Origin: Coleofasciculus sp937127375
GTDB lineage: Bacteria; Cyanobacteriota; Cyanobacteriia; Cyanobacteriales; Coleofasciculaceae
DNA: 64,000 bases
Assembly: GCA_040218875.1 (NCBI GenBank)
Contig: JAVJQP010000028.1
Reading direction: 5' to 3' (one strand)
The notes beneath the pieces were generated by a model, which worked only from the letters and a program-made list of their open reading frames with translations, ran no database searches and had not been told where the DNA came from. Positions 36,906 to 46,660 of the stretch are shown piece by piece (positions within the stretch are counted from its first letter, which is position 1; every line of letters begins with the position of its first letter). The position numbers were made by a program, and so were the translations under genes.

Positions 36906-37850
36906 TTAGCATTGAATCGTTTCTTTCTCTCGTTTCAGGAATGGTAATGAAGTGGGAGAAGAATGAGTGGAAACGTAATTCCAATTTCGCTCTTGACGAT
37001 TACCTCCTTTACTCCGCAAGAAACCCACTAAGTTTTGCAAAAGTGATGGCGTAATCCCTTGTTTCTCTGACGCTTTAGACAACTGAGCGGGTAAATGCTC
37101 AATTTCTTGAGTGGGCAAAATACCAGCCAACAGAGGTACTTCCTCAACTAAACCTACAGTCATCAGGGTAAATGCGACATGCTGCACTTGTTCAACGGGA
37201 ACATTTAGTTCTTTTGCGATCGCAGACAACGAAACTGTCCCTTGCGCTCGTTCCCATACTTGCTCCTCTAAAGGATACAAGCGATAAGCAGGACTACCCG
37301 CCATGATACTAGCTAATCCTGAATTTGGATCAGGTAGTTTATCATGGAGATTATCCCAATTTTTCAGTAATCGCAACCCTCTCAATGTGGCTTCTGTCGC
37401 TGAGATGCTCAATCCCGTCATTTCTTTGGTGGGTATGGGAGCGTTTGGAATAAATTTAAACTGACCTTCCTTGAGTTCAAATAACGTACACACTCGCTGC
37501 AATACCTGATTCTGAAAAAGCTGCTTTAAATGTTCGATTGACAAGATTCCGTGATGTTTGAGGCTCAACCCCAAGGGTTTATCAGTTGGACATAGCTGTA
37601 CAAGTTTTGTTACTACGCGCTGGCTCACTCCCATCTGTTCAGCAATCAATTTCACTAACCCTTGATGATCTAATTGATGTGCTGCCGCCACAATACGTCC
37701 CTGGTAAACCCAAATGTAATAAATTGTGTTGAGTGGAGTGGGATCTTCTGGCAATGCTCCTAGCGTCAACACTCCAGTTTTCTGTCCTTTCTCTAGAAAC
37801 TGGAAAATTTCTGGTATTGAAAAGTCGGATAAGGAACTGGTAATCGACAT
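36906..37850 (-). CDS. PATAN (DUF4388) domain protein
   Basis: 314 residues. The N-terminal domain (1-135) begins SLSDFSIPEIFQFLEKGQKTGVLTL in two parts, the signature of DUF4388/PATAN proteins, which in cyanobacteria are often fused to receiver domains and take part in phototaxis and pilus regulation. Here no receiver follows; the C-terminal half has a winged-helix-like segment (LSAIAKELNVPVEQVQ). It lies 1 kb from the divergent pilMNOQ cluster. Confidence 0.8.
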   Translation of the reverse strand: MSITSSLSDFSIPEIFQFLEKGQKTGVLTLGALPEDPTPLNTIYYIWVYQGRIVAAAHQLDHQGLVKLIAEQMGVSQRVVTKLVQLCPTDKPLGLSLKHHGILSIEHLKQLFQNQVLQRVCTLFELKEGQFKFIPNAPIPTKEMTGLSISATEATLRGLRLLKNWDNLHDKLPDPNSGLASIMAGSPAYRLYPLEEQVWERAQGTVSLSAIAKELNVPVEQVQHVAFTLMTVGLVEEVPLLAGILPTQEIEHLPAQLSKASEKQGITPSLLQNLVGFLRSKGGNRQERNWNYVSTHSSPTSLPFLKREKETIQC

Positions 37851-38849
37851 AATTGTTGAATTGAACGCTACGCAGGATAATTTTCTCTACTACTAACGCA
37901 TACTACGCTTTATTGGCTTAGTTCGTAAGGTTTCAGCCGCCTTGCTTTTCAATTCTTTACTAGCCGTGAGCAAATTGTCGGTTTTTTGTTATCTACTATA
38001 CGAAAATCCAGTGATTTGCTGCCAGAAACCTGGCATTTAGCGCTAAAGGTTTGCTCTAAAATACTAAAATTTGTTAAGCTATCGGCTCAGTCTTTATTCC
38101 TAAGTATCTATACCGGCTCCCAAACCGATCAAGGGGATGCATGGCACTATTGAGTATGTCATCTCAATTTGATGCTTATCCTGCTGGTGGATTACCTCAG
38201 TAAAATCACTGAATAATTATCTAAGATGTTAGCGATTGCTCACAATCTTAAATCTAAACAAAAATCACAAACTCTAACCTTGTAAAAATTGATACAGTTA
38301 AATCCTTGAACTTGATCAGGACGAGAGTCAGAAGGAATCACCAGTGCTTGCTGTGGAGCATCGAACCTGCCTGCGATCGCGAAGATGATTCCTATCCACG
38401 CGGACTATGATGTTGAAGTGGTGGAAGGCAAGTTGGAATTGGACTTGGGAGAGTACGAAGCCAAGGTTTTAGTCTGGCAGTGATACAAGTAAACTATTCC
38501 GGCTTACAGGGGATTGCTTAAATTCCCTGCTCTCTCCTGTTCCCTGTTGCCGAGGAAGATGGGGAAGGTGGCTTATCATAGTATATAGGGATGTATGTAG
38601 GGATTAAGCATAAACGACTGTCTGGGTTCATCTAAAAGGTGGACATCTTGCGAGTAGTGGTTTAAAGCACTAAAACAGGGCAAGCAGGTTCCTGGGTTAT
38701 TCACCATTAAAAACCTGCATGTAAACCATGATTCGGCGCGACTTCCTCCCCAACGCTAAGATGGGGTATCCAGCCGCCAAAGATGGATGAATAATCAACA
38801 CTCAAGCCAGTTTAGACTTATAATTTTGACACAAGTCCCCACCTGAGCT
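37851..38849. other. Gene-poor region upstream of pilM
   Basis: About 1 kb. A short frame at 38385-38483 reads MIPIHADYDVEVVEGKLELD and LGEYEAKVLVWQ then stop, resembling the C-terminal beta-domain of an amylase-type glycoside hydrolase; it is too short to be a gene and is probably a remnant. The rest shows no gene; the pil promoter should lie close to 38850. Confidence 0.4.
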
Positions 38850-39953
38850 ATGTTTAACCGTTTCCAAGATCTATTTTCTAAGGGTAAAAAGGGTATCGGG
38901 ATAGAATTAGCACCAGAACGTATTAGTATCGCCCAACTGCGAAAGCAAGGTCAGGGCTACAAGCTGGTGAGCCTTCATACCCACGAAGTTCCCGAAGGTT
39001 TGTTTGACGGAGGGAAGATTATCGATGCCGCCAGTTTAGCTGAACTGGTGACTGAAATTCTCGATGAACATAAACTCAAAGTCGAGCAAGTCGCCACGGC
39101 TGTCCCCATGCGGGAAGCGGTGATCCGAATTATTCCCATTCCCGCTGAACTTGATGACACTGAACTGCGAGATATGGTTCTCAACCATGAAGCTGGTCTA
39201 TACTTACCCTATCCGCGCGAAGAAGTGGATTTAGATTACCAAAAACTGGGCTTCTTCATGGACGAAGATGGGATTGAAAAAGTACAAGTCTTGCTGGTGG
39301 CAACACGCCGCGAGGTGACTGACACCTATCTGGATACCTTCCAACTGGTGGGGTTAAAAGTGGATGTCCTGGAAATCAATAGTTTTGCCCTGATTCGCAC
39401 CATCCGCGAGCAACTGCGACAATTTGCTCCCCAAGAAGCGGCTGTATTGGTGGATATAGAATTTGATAGTACCGAAATTGCGATTATTGTCGATGGTGTC
39501 CCCCAGTTTTCCCGCACCGTTCCCATTGGCACATTCCAACTCCAGAGTGCCTTGTCGCGGGCGATGAATTTACCGACATCCAGAAACACGGAACTCTTGC
39601 AGGGAATGACGATACCCAACACCCCGGTGGATGGCATTCGCACAGGTGCCACGGGAATTAATCCGGGAATGGCAGCACTGCTGAGAGTTTTAGGTGAACT
39701 CGCCGATGAATTGCGTCGTTCCATCGACTTTTATTTAAATCAGAGTGAAAATCTAGAAGTGGCTCAACTCCTCCTCGCTGGACCTGGTGGCGGAATTGGA
39801 CAACTGGATGAATTTTTCACCCAACGATTAAGCTTGCCTACCACTCAGGTTGATCCGATTGCGGCACTATCCTTAGAGATGGAGGAAGATGTTCCCCCAG
39901 TACAACGACCCGGATTGGGAACGGTACTAGGATTAGGATTGCGGGAGGTTTAA
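38850..39953 (+). CDS. pilM: Type IV pilus assembly protein PilM
   Basis: 367 residues, actin-like fold. Cytoplasmic ring component that binds the PilN N-terminus and links the pilus motor to the inner-membrane PilN-PilO complex. Motifs: KGIGIELAPERISIAQL at the N-terminus, AVPMREAVIRIIPIP, VLVDIEFDSTEIAIIVDG (phosphate-2-like) and LLLAGPGGGIGQLDEF. First gene of the pilMNOQ operon; pilN starts 5 bp after its stop. Confidence 0.93.
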   Translation: MFNRFQDLFSKGKKGIGIELAPERISIAQLRKQGQGYKLVSLHTHEVPEGLFDGGKIIDAASLAELVTEILDEHKLKVEQVATAVPMREAVIRIIPIPAELDDTELRDMVLNHEAGLYLPYPREEVDLDYQKLGFFMDEDGIEKVQVLLVATRREVTDTYLDTFQLVGLKVDVLEINSFALIRTIREQLRQFAPQEAAVLVDIEFDSTEIAIIVDGVPQFSRTVPIGTFQLQSALSRAMNLPTSRNTELLQGMTIPNTPVDGIRTGATGINPGMAALLRVLGELADELRRSIDFYLNQSENLEVAQLLLAGPGGGIGQLDEFFTQRLSLPTTQVDPIAALSLEMEEDVPPVQRPGLGTVLGLGLREV

Positions 39954-39958
39954 CCCTA

Positions 39959-40834
39959 ATGTATAGTCTCGATATTAATTTTCTTAAAGATAGACCCGAT
40001 TATCGCCAACCCGATAAAGGGTCTGAGTCCCCCAAAGCCAAAAAACAGATTCAAATGGGGGAAATGACGCCGCTGATTATAGGCGTGATTGTCGGGTTAC
40101 TACCGCTGGCGTTAGTCGCTGGAATCGGTTTTTTGTGGTTACCTCAGCAAAATGCCAAGTTAAATCAGGAAATTGCTGAAATCGACGCCGAACTGCAAAG
40201 CTTGCAAGCGGAAAAAAATAAAATTAATAACCTGAATACTCAAATCCAAGCGGTGAGACAAGAAACCGAAGCCTTGGCAACGGTCTTTAATCAAATTAAG
40301 CCTTGGTCAGCCATTCTACAGGATATTCGCGATCGCGTCCCCACCGGCGTCCAAATTCAAGCGATTGAACAAACGGAAACCGAAACTGAAGCGGGTGAGG
40401 GGACTGAGGGTAGCGCCCCCTTACCCACAATTAACGTGGAGATTTCTGGCACAGCGCGTTCATTTGATGATGTGAACAACTTTCTGCTGACGCTACAGCA
40501 ATCCCCCTTCTTTCAAGACGAAGAAACTCATATCGTTAGCGCTCAACTGGAGGAGAACCCCGCTGAGTTAGAAGTACCCGAAAAGGAAGGCGGGGAGACG
40601 GTGGCTGAGATAACCTACGAGTTGCCCAAAGTGGTAGGCTATACCGTTGAAACGAGCTTGACAAATGTCCCCGCTTCTGAGCTATTGCGCGAAATTGACC
40701 GCAAAGGAGCGGTGGGATTAGTGGCTCGGATCAAAGCCTTACAGCAGATTGAGCAAAATCAGGCAACGGAGACACCTAGCCCAGCTCCAAGCCCCAGCCC
40801 AAGCCCAAGCCCAACCGAGACAACTACGGAGTGA
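39959..40834 (+). CDS. pilN: Type IV pilus assembly protein PilN
   Basis: 291 residues. The short cytoplasmic N-terminus holds the PilM-binding motif SLDINFLKDRP (residues 3-13), followed by one helix (about 36-57), a coiled coil (60-105) and a periplasmic ferredoxin-like fold. The C-terminus is a repetitive PSPSPSPSP stretch. GGGAGG precedes ATG 39959. The first helix and NFLKDRP motif make the call secure. Confidence 0.9.
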   Translation: MYSLDINFLKDRPDYRQPDKGSESPKAKKQIQMGEMTPLIIGVIVGLLPLALVAGIGFLWLPQQNAKLNQEIAEIDAELQSLQAEKNKINNLNTQIQAVRQETEALATVFNQIKPWSAILQDIRDRVPTGVQIQAIEQTETETEAGEGTEGSAPLPTINVEISGTARSFDDVNNFLLTLQQSPFFQDEETHIVSAQLEENPAELEVPEKEGGETVAEITYELPKVVGYTVETSLTNVPASELLREIDRKGAVGLVARIKALQQIEQNQATETPSPAPSPSPSPSPTETTTE

Positions 40835-40841
40835 TGTAACT

Positions 40842-41627
40842 ATGACTTATGCTGATCCAGATTTTATCCCCGTTGAAGAGCAGGAGGAAGAACCCAGTTA
40901 TCCGGTGGCGTTTGGGATTACCTTTACGCCAAAAGTGTCCGGAATTCTCTTGGCTATTTTAGGACTTGGTGGGGCAGCTTATCTCGCCTGGAAAGTTGTG
41001 CAACCAGCCTGGGTTGAAAACCAAGGGTTAAGGACGCAGCGTCAAGAAAAAGAGGGTCAACTCCAAGATCCCCAAGAAATTCAGCAGCTGATTCAACAGA
41101 AACAACAGGAATTGGCTCAGGTCAAGCAGCAAAACCAAACGGTGACCGGTTTATTTGCAAATGAAGAATCCATCAATACCTTGCTGCTAGATGTGAATCG
41201 GTTTGTCAAAGACAGAGAAGGGACGTTGACAAGTTATGAACCTGTCGAGGTCAATGCAGAAGAAAGTGATATCGTTACCGATGGTTCCCTGGGAGCCGCC
41301 GTTAATGGCAAACTCAAACGCCAAAGCTTCGAGTTAGAGATGGAGGGCAGCTTTGACCAAATCCAGTCTATTTTACGGAGTATTGAGCGACTGCAAACCC
41401 TAGTCGTTGTCAAAGAGTTGACGACAGATATCAGCACACCGCAAGGGCTGTTGGTCGATGACAAAGGCGAGGTGATACCCATTGTAAAGAAAGACGAAGA
41501 AATTATCCCCGGTGCGAAACCAACTTTGACAACAACCTATAGACTGGATGTGTTGATGCCCTTGAGTGAGGAACAAAAGCAGGCAGAAATGGAAGCGGCA
41601 GCAGCCGCTGAAGAAGAAGCTCAGTAG
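40842..41627 (+). CDS. pilO: Type IV pilus assembly protein PilO
   Basis: About 261 residues from ATG 40842 (the frame is open upstream to 40749 inside pilN, but this ATG follows the pilN stop by 7 bp). Helix at about 29-50 (SGILLAILGLGGAAYLAW), coiled coil (60-105), then a periplasmic domain that pairs with PilN. The tail is Ala/Glu rich. Position and architecture, more than motif identity, support PilO. Confidence 0.85.
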   Translation: MTYADPDFIPVEEQEEEPSYPVAFGITFTPKVSGILLAILGLGGAAYLAWKVVQPAWVENQGLRTQRQEKEGQLQDPQEIQQLIQQKQQELAQVKQQNQTVTGLFANEESINTLLLDVNRFVKDREGTLTSYEPVEVNAEESDIVTDGSLGAAVNGKLKRQSFELEMEGSFDQIQSILRSIERLQTLVVVKELTTDISTPQGLLVDDKGEVIPIVKKDEEIIPGAKPTLTTTYRLDVLMPLSEEQKQAEMEAAAAAEEEAQ

Positions 41628-41645
41628 AGCAAGGGGAGTAGGGCT

Positions 41646-41707
41646 GTAGGGGCGGGTTTTATAGATAACGTTGTGTTGGTGTCGAATAGCTTGACTAAAC
41701 CCGCCCT
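41646..41707. repeat. Family A repeat between pilO and pilQ
   Basis: GTAGGGGCGGGTTTTATAG at the left and ACTAAACCCGCCCTT at the right, inserted inside the pil operon. Its hairpin could change pilQ expression relative to pilMNO. Confidence 0.85.
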
Positions 41708-41810
41708 TGGGGAAGCAGGGGGAGAAATTCTTAACCTTGATTAATTTCTAATTTATCCCCAACATCATTATGATTAAGGTGGTTTAGAGGTCATAAGTGA
41801 GGAGTGAATT

Positions 41811-44630
41811 GTGAGACAGGAGCAACTGTTCAGTGGAATCGCGATCGCGACTGCCGTCTCCCTATCGATAACCCAACCCGTCTGGGCGGCGACGGCTCAA
41901 GTTACCGCAGTACAAATCAATTCCAGAGGCAGTAGTTTAGAACTGATTCTGGAAACCCAAGCCGGGGATCAGCGCCCTCAAGTTTTCCCGGTGAACCGGG
42001 GTAAGGATTGGGTGGCGGATATTGTCAATGTTCGGTTGAATTTAAGGGAGGGCAATAGCTTTCGCCAAGATAACCCCATGCCCGGTATTACCGCCGTTAC
42101 GGTGAGTCAAATTGAGCCGAACAGCATTCGCGTAACCGTGAGTGGGGATGAAAATTCACCTCAGGGTCAAATTCTTCAGCAAGAATCTCAGGCAATTACT
42201 CTAGGAATTAGTCCTGCTCCCAGCAATCGAGCCGCCGTTTCGATTCCGGTTTCCTCGCCCTCTGGGGATTCAGCGTCCATCACTCCATCCACGCTACCCT
42301 CCTCATCCACTCAACCGAATAGCGCGAGGACTAGAGAAAATGTCAGTATTCCCCAGCTAGGAAGTAGAAGTGCAGGGACGCAGGGAACAGAAACAATTAA
42401 CGCCGCTTCGAGTAATATTGCCGCTCAATCTGAGATTACCACTCCAGCGAATTTCAATCTTAATCCAGTACCAGACAATCAACAGAACATTTCCATTCCG
42501 GTTGCTCCGCCACCCAGAGAATCAGTCTCAAGCGTTCCCACTCTAGCCAATCCAGGGACAACTCGCTCCACTTCAGACTTCTCATCTCCCGCCACTCGCC
42601 GATCCCAATCTCAGCGTTCTAATTCACCCCCAGTTGTTGCTCAAACCCCGACACAGGACTCTCCTGAACCCACTCAAGCTCAACCCACTCCCGTAGTTCC
42701 AGCACCTTCACCTGATGTTTTAGTTCCCAATCCTCAAATTACCATCGATGGGGTTCCGGCTTCACCGGCGGGGACAGTACAACCTGTAGCCCCTGCACCC
42801 CCCTTCTTACCCAGAGCTGTTGCGCCACCCGTAGGAGATATCGCGGTTTCCAATCTGAATGCTGCCGCCAGCGAGATTGACCTAGGAACAGCGGCGGTAG
42901 TGCCTCGCCTCTCCTTACGAGAAGCCCCTGTGCGAGAAGTATTGGCACTCTTGGCGCGTTCTGCTGGATTGAACCTGGCTTTTGCTGGAGGAGCCGGTGG
43001 TGAGGCAGCGGCGGCGGCTCAGGAAACGATTTCCCTGGATTTGGAAAACGAACCAGTCCAAGATGTGTTTAACTATGTTCTCCAGCTTTCTGGACTCCAG
43101 GCAAACCGTCGGGGACGTACTATCTTTGTCGGTGCTCGACTACCCCAAGCGGCACGTAATGTTATTAGTCGCACGTTACGGCTGAATCAAGTTAGTGTTT
43201 CCAGCGCTTCTGCGTTTCTGGCAACCCAAGGAGCAGAAGTGCAACAGGTAGTTACCCCGATTGAACGAGAATTCAATCAAGAAACAGGAGCCGTGATTCG
43301 GGAAACCGAACAGCCTGCCGAGTTGAGACCCCTCACCGTCAATCAACCTGGGGAAGCATCAGGTGCCTTGTTGCTGAGGGGATTATCGGTTTCAACCGAT
43401 GAGCGATTGAATGCGATTACCCTGGTGGGCGAACCGCGCCAAATTGAACTGGCTTCTGCATTCCTGACGCAATTGGATCTGCGGCGTCGTCAGGTGGCAA
43501 TTAATGTCAAGATTGTTGATGTTAACTTGTTGGGAGAAGATGCCTTTAATAGCAGTTTCTCTTTTGGCGTTGATGACGGCTTTTTTGTCGTAGATAATGG
43601 GGCAGCAGTCTTTAATTACGGTGAGTTTAGACCGGCGAACCAACTGAACGTAAGCGGCAGTACGGTTTCGCCACCGGTTATCCAAAACCCCTTTGCTGGA
43701 GCTGATGTGTTTCTCAGTCCTGATAGTTTCATCGATGTTCAGGCTGCAGCACCCGGCACCATTACTATCAATGAAGCAACTGGGCAGATTACTAGAGATC
43801 CTCGAGGAACAGCTAGATTTTTTGCGCCTATTATCAATTTAGACAATCCGCTTTCAGCAGGCATTATTACGTTGACACAACCGACAGACAATATCATTAC
43901 ATTTGACCAAGATGGAAATGCTTCTGTAACCCAAGGAGAACCGGCTGAGATAACAGTTGGTTTACCCTCCCTATTTCAGTATCCACAAAGATTCCTAGCT
44001 GAATTGCGAGCGCAAATTACCAGTGGCAATGCCAAGATTCTCACTGATCCGACACTCTTAGTCCAAGAAGGACAAACAGCCGGTGTGAATTTAACTCAAG
44101 AAGTTGTGGGGAATATTGAGCGGCTAACAGAAACCAGTGATAACTTGACAACAGTGACCGTAACGGCGGAGATTCGGGAAGCGGGTTTAGAACTGGGTAT
44201 CACCGTTGATGGCATTGACGATAATGGGTTTGTAACCTTAAACGTCAATCCTCGCATCACGTCTATTCGTGAAACACAAGATCTCAGTATCGGAGATGAT
44301 GTCAACGAAATTGCGCTTCTGAACGTGCGGGAGCTTAATTCCGGTCAGATTCGTCTACGCGATGGACAAACGTTAATCCTGACGGGCATTATTCAGGAGA
44401 GCGATCGCACAACAGTAAGGAAAGTACCAATTTTAGGCGATTTGCCGATTTTGGGAGCGTTGTTCAGAAGTACAAACCGGGTAAACCAACGTCAAGAGGT
44501 GATTGTGTTGCTCACACCTCAGATTCTAGATGACTCAGAACGTGGCGCTTTTGGCTACAACTACACGCCAGGGCGAGAGGCGCAGGAAGTTTTACAGCGT
44601 CGAGGGTTTCCCACGCAGGGGGGTTTCTAG
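41811..44630 (+). CDS. pilQ: Type IV pilus secretin PilQ
   Basis: 939 residues, starting at GTG 41811 behind GAGGAG. Signal peptide (1-26), AMIN domain (about 28-135), a long Pro/Ser/Thr-rich linker (140-340), STN/N-domains (about 355-470: LSLREAPVREVLALLARSAG), then the secretin domain with VPILGDLPILGALFR and QEVIVLLTPQIL near the end. Forms the outer-membrane gate for the pilus. Last gene of the cluster; no pilP is seen, as usual in cyanobacteria. Confidence 0.94.
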   Translation: MRQEQLFSGIAIATAVSLSITQPVWAATAQVTAVQINSRGSSLELILETQAGDQRPQVFPVNRGKDWVADIVNVRLNLREGNSFRQDNPMPGITAVTVSQIEPNSIRVTVSGDENSPQGQILQQESQAITLGISPAPSNRAAVSIPVSSPSGDSASITPSTLPSSSTQPNSARTRENVSIPQLGSRSAGTQGTETINAASSNIAAQSEITTPANFNLNPVPDNQQNISIPVAPPPRESVSSVPTLANPGTTRSTSDFSSPATRRSQSQRSNSPPVVAQTPTQDSPEPTQAQPTPVVPAPSPDVLVPNPQITIDGVPASPAGTVQPVAPAPPFLPRAVAPPVGDIAVSNLNAAASEIDLGTAAVVPRLSLREAPVREVLALLARSAGLNLAFAGGAGGEAAAAAQETISLDLENEPVQDVFNYVLQLSGLQANRRGRTIFVGARLPQAARNVISRTLRLNQVSVSSASAFLATQGAEVQQVVTPIEREFNQETGAVIRETEQPAELRPLTVNQPGEASGALLLRGLSVSTDERLNAITLVGEPRQIELASAFLTQLDLRRRQVAINVKIVDVNLLGEDAFNSSFSFGVDDGFFVVDNGAAVFNYGEFRPANQLNVSGSTVSPPVIQNPFAGADVFLSPDSFIDVQAAAPGTITINEATGQITRDPRGTARFFAPIINLDNPLSAGIITLTQPTDNIITFDQDGNASVTQGEPAEITVGLPSLFQYPQRFLAELRAQITSGNAKILTDPTLLVQEGQTAGVNLTQEVVGNIERLTETSDNLTTVTVTAEIREAGLELGITVDGIDDNGFVTLNVNPRITSIRETQDLSIGDDVNEIALLNVRELNSGQIRLRDGQTLILTGIIQESDRTTVRKVPILGDLPILGALFRSTNRVNQRQEVIVLLTPQILDDSERGAFGYNYTPGREAQEVLQRRGFPTQGGF

Positions 44631-44666
44631 ACCATCGGTTCAGCCGTAGGGGCACGGCAGTGCCTA

Positions 44667-44830
44667 TCCGTGTCAACTTAAGGCTGAAACCCTTACTTAA
44701 TAAGAGATCCCCCCTAGCCCCCCTTAAAAAGGGGGGAACCAGAAATTAATCAAAGTCCCCCTTTTGAAGGGGGATTTAGGGGGATCTAAACTTTGGGCGC
44801 TAGTCATACAAAGTCTTAAGTTGACACGGA
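44667..44830. mobile_element. MITE-like element with 16-bp terminal inverted repeats
   Basis: TCCGTGTCAACTTAAG at 44667-44682 and its exact reverse complement at 44815-44830. Inside (44705-44787) is a second palindrome, AGATCCCCCC...GGGGGATCT, that itself holds two G/C hairpins (CCCCCCTT/AAGGGGGG near 44718-44736 and TCCCCCTT/GAAGGGGGA near 44756-44774). No coding capacity. The inner part resembles a repeat widespread in cyanobacteria. Confidence 0.75.
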
Positions 44831-45138
44831 TGCAGGTCGGTGCTAACCGACAGAAATCGGGGAACTAATGCGCGTTTTTTCGGCACAGTTGGCGGAATAA
44901 TGAAACGGTATAGTCAGTATTTATACTCAAAAATCCCGAAATCTACATAATTTAAAGGTTTCAACGTTCCATATCTGGCAATCAGCCATTAGAATAATGC
45001 AGTGAAACTTCGAGCCGGTGGGTGTTTCGGGCATTTTTTCTGGAAACCTCTGGTTTTGGGGGTCAAATAGTGAACTCTAGACTAATGGGTTAGAGTAAGC
45101 GTTGACCTTTGATTCACGCAGAAATAAGGAGATTTATG
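44831..45138. other. HU promoter region
   Basis: No gene is seen. TAAGGAG at 45126-45132 is the ribosome binding site for HU; upstream DNA is AT-rich. Confidence 0.5.
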
Positions 45139-45420
45139 ATGAACAAGGGCGAATTAGTGGATAAAGTGGCGGAAAAAGCTGCTGTGACTAAAAAACAGGC
45201 GGATGCGGTGTTAACTGCGGCATTGGAGTCAATTATGGAAGCTGTCTCTGAGGGCGATAAAGTCACCTTAGTTGGCTTCGGTTCCTTTGAATCGCGGGAA
45301 CGCAAAGCCCGTGAGGGACGCAACCCCAAAACTGGCGATAAGATGGAAATCCCGGCGACGAAGGTTCCGGCGTTTTCTGCAGGGAAGCTGTTTAAGGAAA
45401 AAGTTGCCCCTCCCAAGTAA
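45139..45420 (+). CDS. hup: DNA-binding protein HU
   Basis: 93 residues from ATG 45139 (ATG 45136 directly before it is also possible). Nucleoid protein that bends DNA as a dimer. Start MNKGELVDKVAEKAAVTKKQ; VTLVGFGSFESRERKAREGR and NPKTGDKMEIPATKVPAFSA form the beta arm. Close to Anabaena HU from memory. Strong AAGGAG. A family B palindrome lies 40 bp after the stop and may serve as a terminator-like hairpin. Confidence 0.95.
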   Translation: MNKGELVDKVAEKAAVTKKQADAVLTAALESIMEAVSEGDKVTLVGFGSFESRERKAREGRNPKTGDKMEIPATKVPAFSAGKLFKEKVAPPK

Positions 45421-45460
45421 GGGTGTTAGTCAAGCCTGATTGGTGAAGATAACAGACAAT

Positions 45461-45488
45461 GTAGAGACGTAGCATGCTACGTCTCTAC
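45461..45488. repeat. Family B palindrome, perfect 28 bp
   Basis: Same sequence as 32089-32116 (GTAGAGACGTAGCA and its reverse complement), between HU and the aminotransferase-like gene. Confidence 0.9.
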
Positions 45489-45514
45489 AGACAGATTTTG
45501 AGGAGATGTGATCC

Positions 45515-46660
45515 TTGAAACGACCCATTCACGGGGGAAATCTAGCCTGGGCAGCTGCACGGGTAGGTTGTTCCCCTTCCCTGATTCTGGATTTTTCGGC
45601 GAGTATCAATCCTTTGGGACCGCCAAAATGTGCGATCGCGGCGATTGAGTCTCATCTGGATGACTTAGTTGCTTACCCGGCACCGGATTACTACCCGTTA
45701 CGAGTAGCTCTGAGTCAACTCCATTCCACGCTTAACCCTAACTGGATTCTACCGGGGAATGGCTCGGCTGAGTTGTTAACCTGGGCAGCCAGGGAACTCT
45801 CAGAACTGGAGGAAACGATTATTTTGACTCCAGCCTTTAGCGACTACCAACGAGCGCTGAGGGCGTTTAATGGCAGAATCAGGGGGTGTTTTTTCTTCGG
45901 GGAAGATGGGGAAGATGAGGGACTTGTCTCAACACTCAGTCAGGGCGGGTTTTGCCCAAAGGTTATCATCAATAGCCACAAGCAAATTCCTAAACCCGCC
46001 CCTACATTAGGGCTTGTCTCTGGCAAAAATCAGGGTTTGCTGCTGAATAATCCCCATAATCCGACGGGTCAATTATGGGATAAAGTCAGCCTGCTGCCTT
46101 ATTTGGAACAATTTGCCCTCGTGGTTGTGGATGAAGCCTTTATGGACTTTTTGCCACCGGATCAGCAGCAAAGCCTGATTCGGTGGGTGCAGGATTATCC
46201 GAATCTGGTCATTTTGCGATCGCTGACTAAATTCTACAGTCTGCCTGGACTCCGTTTAGGTTATGCGATCGCTCATCCTGAGCGGCTAAAACGCTGGCAA
46301 AAATGGCGTGATCCTTGGTCTGTAAACGTCTTGGCTGTGGCGGCTGCGATCGCTGTGGTACAAGATCAGGCATTTCAACGCCAGACTTGGGACTGGCTAC
46401 CCGCCGCGCGATCGCATCTGTTTCAAGGGTTATCATCGTTACCAGGGTTACATCCCTATCCCAGCGCCGCTAACTTTCTACTGGTACACTCAGAACACTC
46501 CTGTTCCCAACTGCAGGAAGACTTACTCAAGCACCATCGTATTCTAATTCGGGATTGCTTGAGCTTTCCGGAATTAGGCGATGGTTATTTTCGAGTAGCG
46601 ATTCGTACTCAAGCGGATAACCAACGTTTATTAGATGCTTTGAAAGATGTTATAAGTTAG
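45515..46660 (+). CDS. Threonine-phosphate decarboxylase-like PLP enzyme (CobC/CobD type)
   Basis: 381 residues, fold type I aminotransferase family. Family role: makes aminopropanol phosphate for the cobalamin nucleotide loop. HGGNLAWAAARVGCSP and LDFSASINPLGPP are typical starts; the PLP lysine is in LRSLTKFYSLPGLRLGYA; LLLNNPHNPTGQLW binds the cofactor ring. The start is TTG 45515 behind GAGGAG. Residues about 126-170 are extra: they are translated from a GGGGAAGATG run and a complete family A repeat (45941-46005) that keeps the frame. The enzyme otherwise looks intact. Confidence 0.85.
   Translation: MKRPIHGGNLAWAAARVGCSPSLILDFSASINPLGPPKCAIAAIESHLDDLVAYPAPDYYPLRVALSQLHSTLNPNWILPGNGSAELLTWAARELSELEETIILTPAFSDYQRALRAFNGRIRGCFFFGEDGEDEGLVSTLSQGGFCPKVIINSHKQIPKPAPTLGLVSGKNQGLLLNNPHNPTGQLWDKVSLLPYLEQFALVVVDEAFMDFLPPDQQQSLIRWVQDYPNLVILRSLTKFYSLPGLRLGYAIAHPERLKRWQKWRDPWSVNVLAVAAAIAVVQDQAFQRQTWDWLPAARSHLFQGLSSLPGLHPYPSAANFLLVHSEHSCSQLQEDLLKHHRILIRDCLSFPELGDGYFRVAIRTQADNQRLLDALKDVIS
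45941..46005. repeat. Family A repeat inside the threonine-phosphate decarboxylase-like gene
   Basis: GGGCGGGTTTTGCCC at the left and CTAAACCCGCCCCTAC at the right, about 65 bp, read through in frame as QGGFCPKVIINSHKQIPKPA. Confidence 0.85.
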
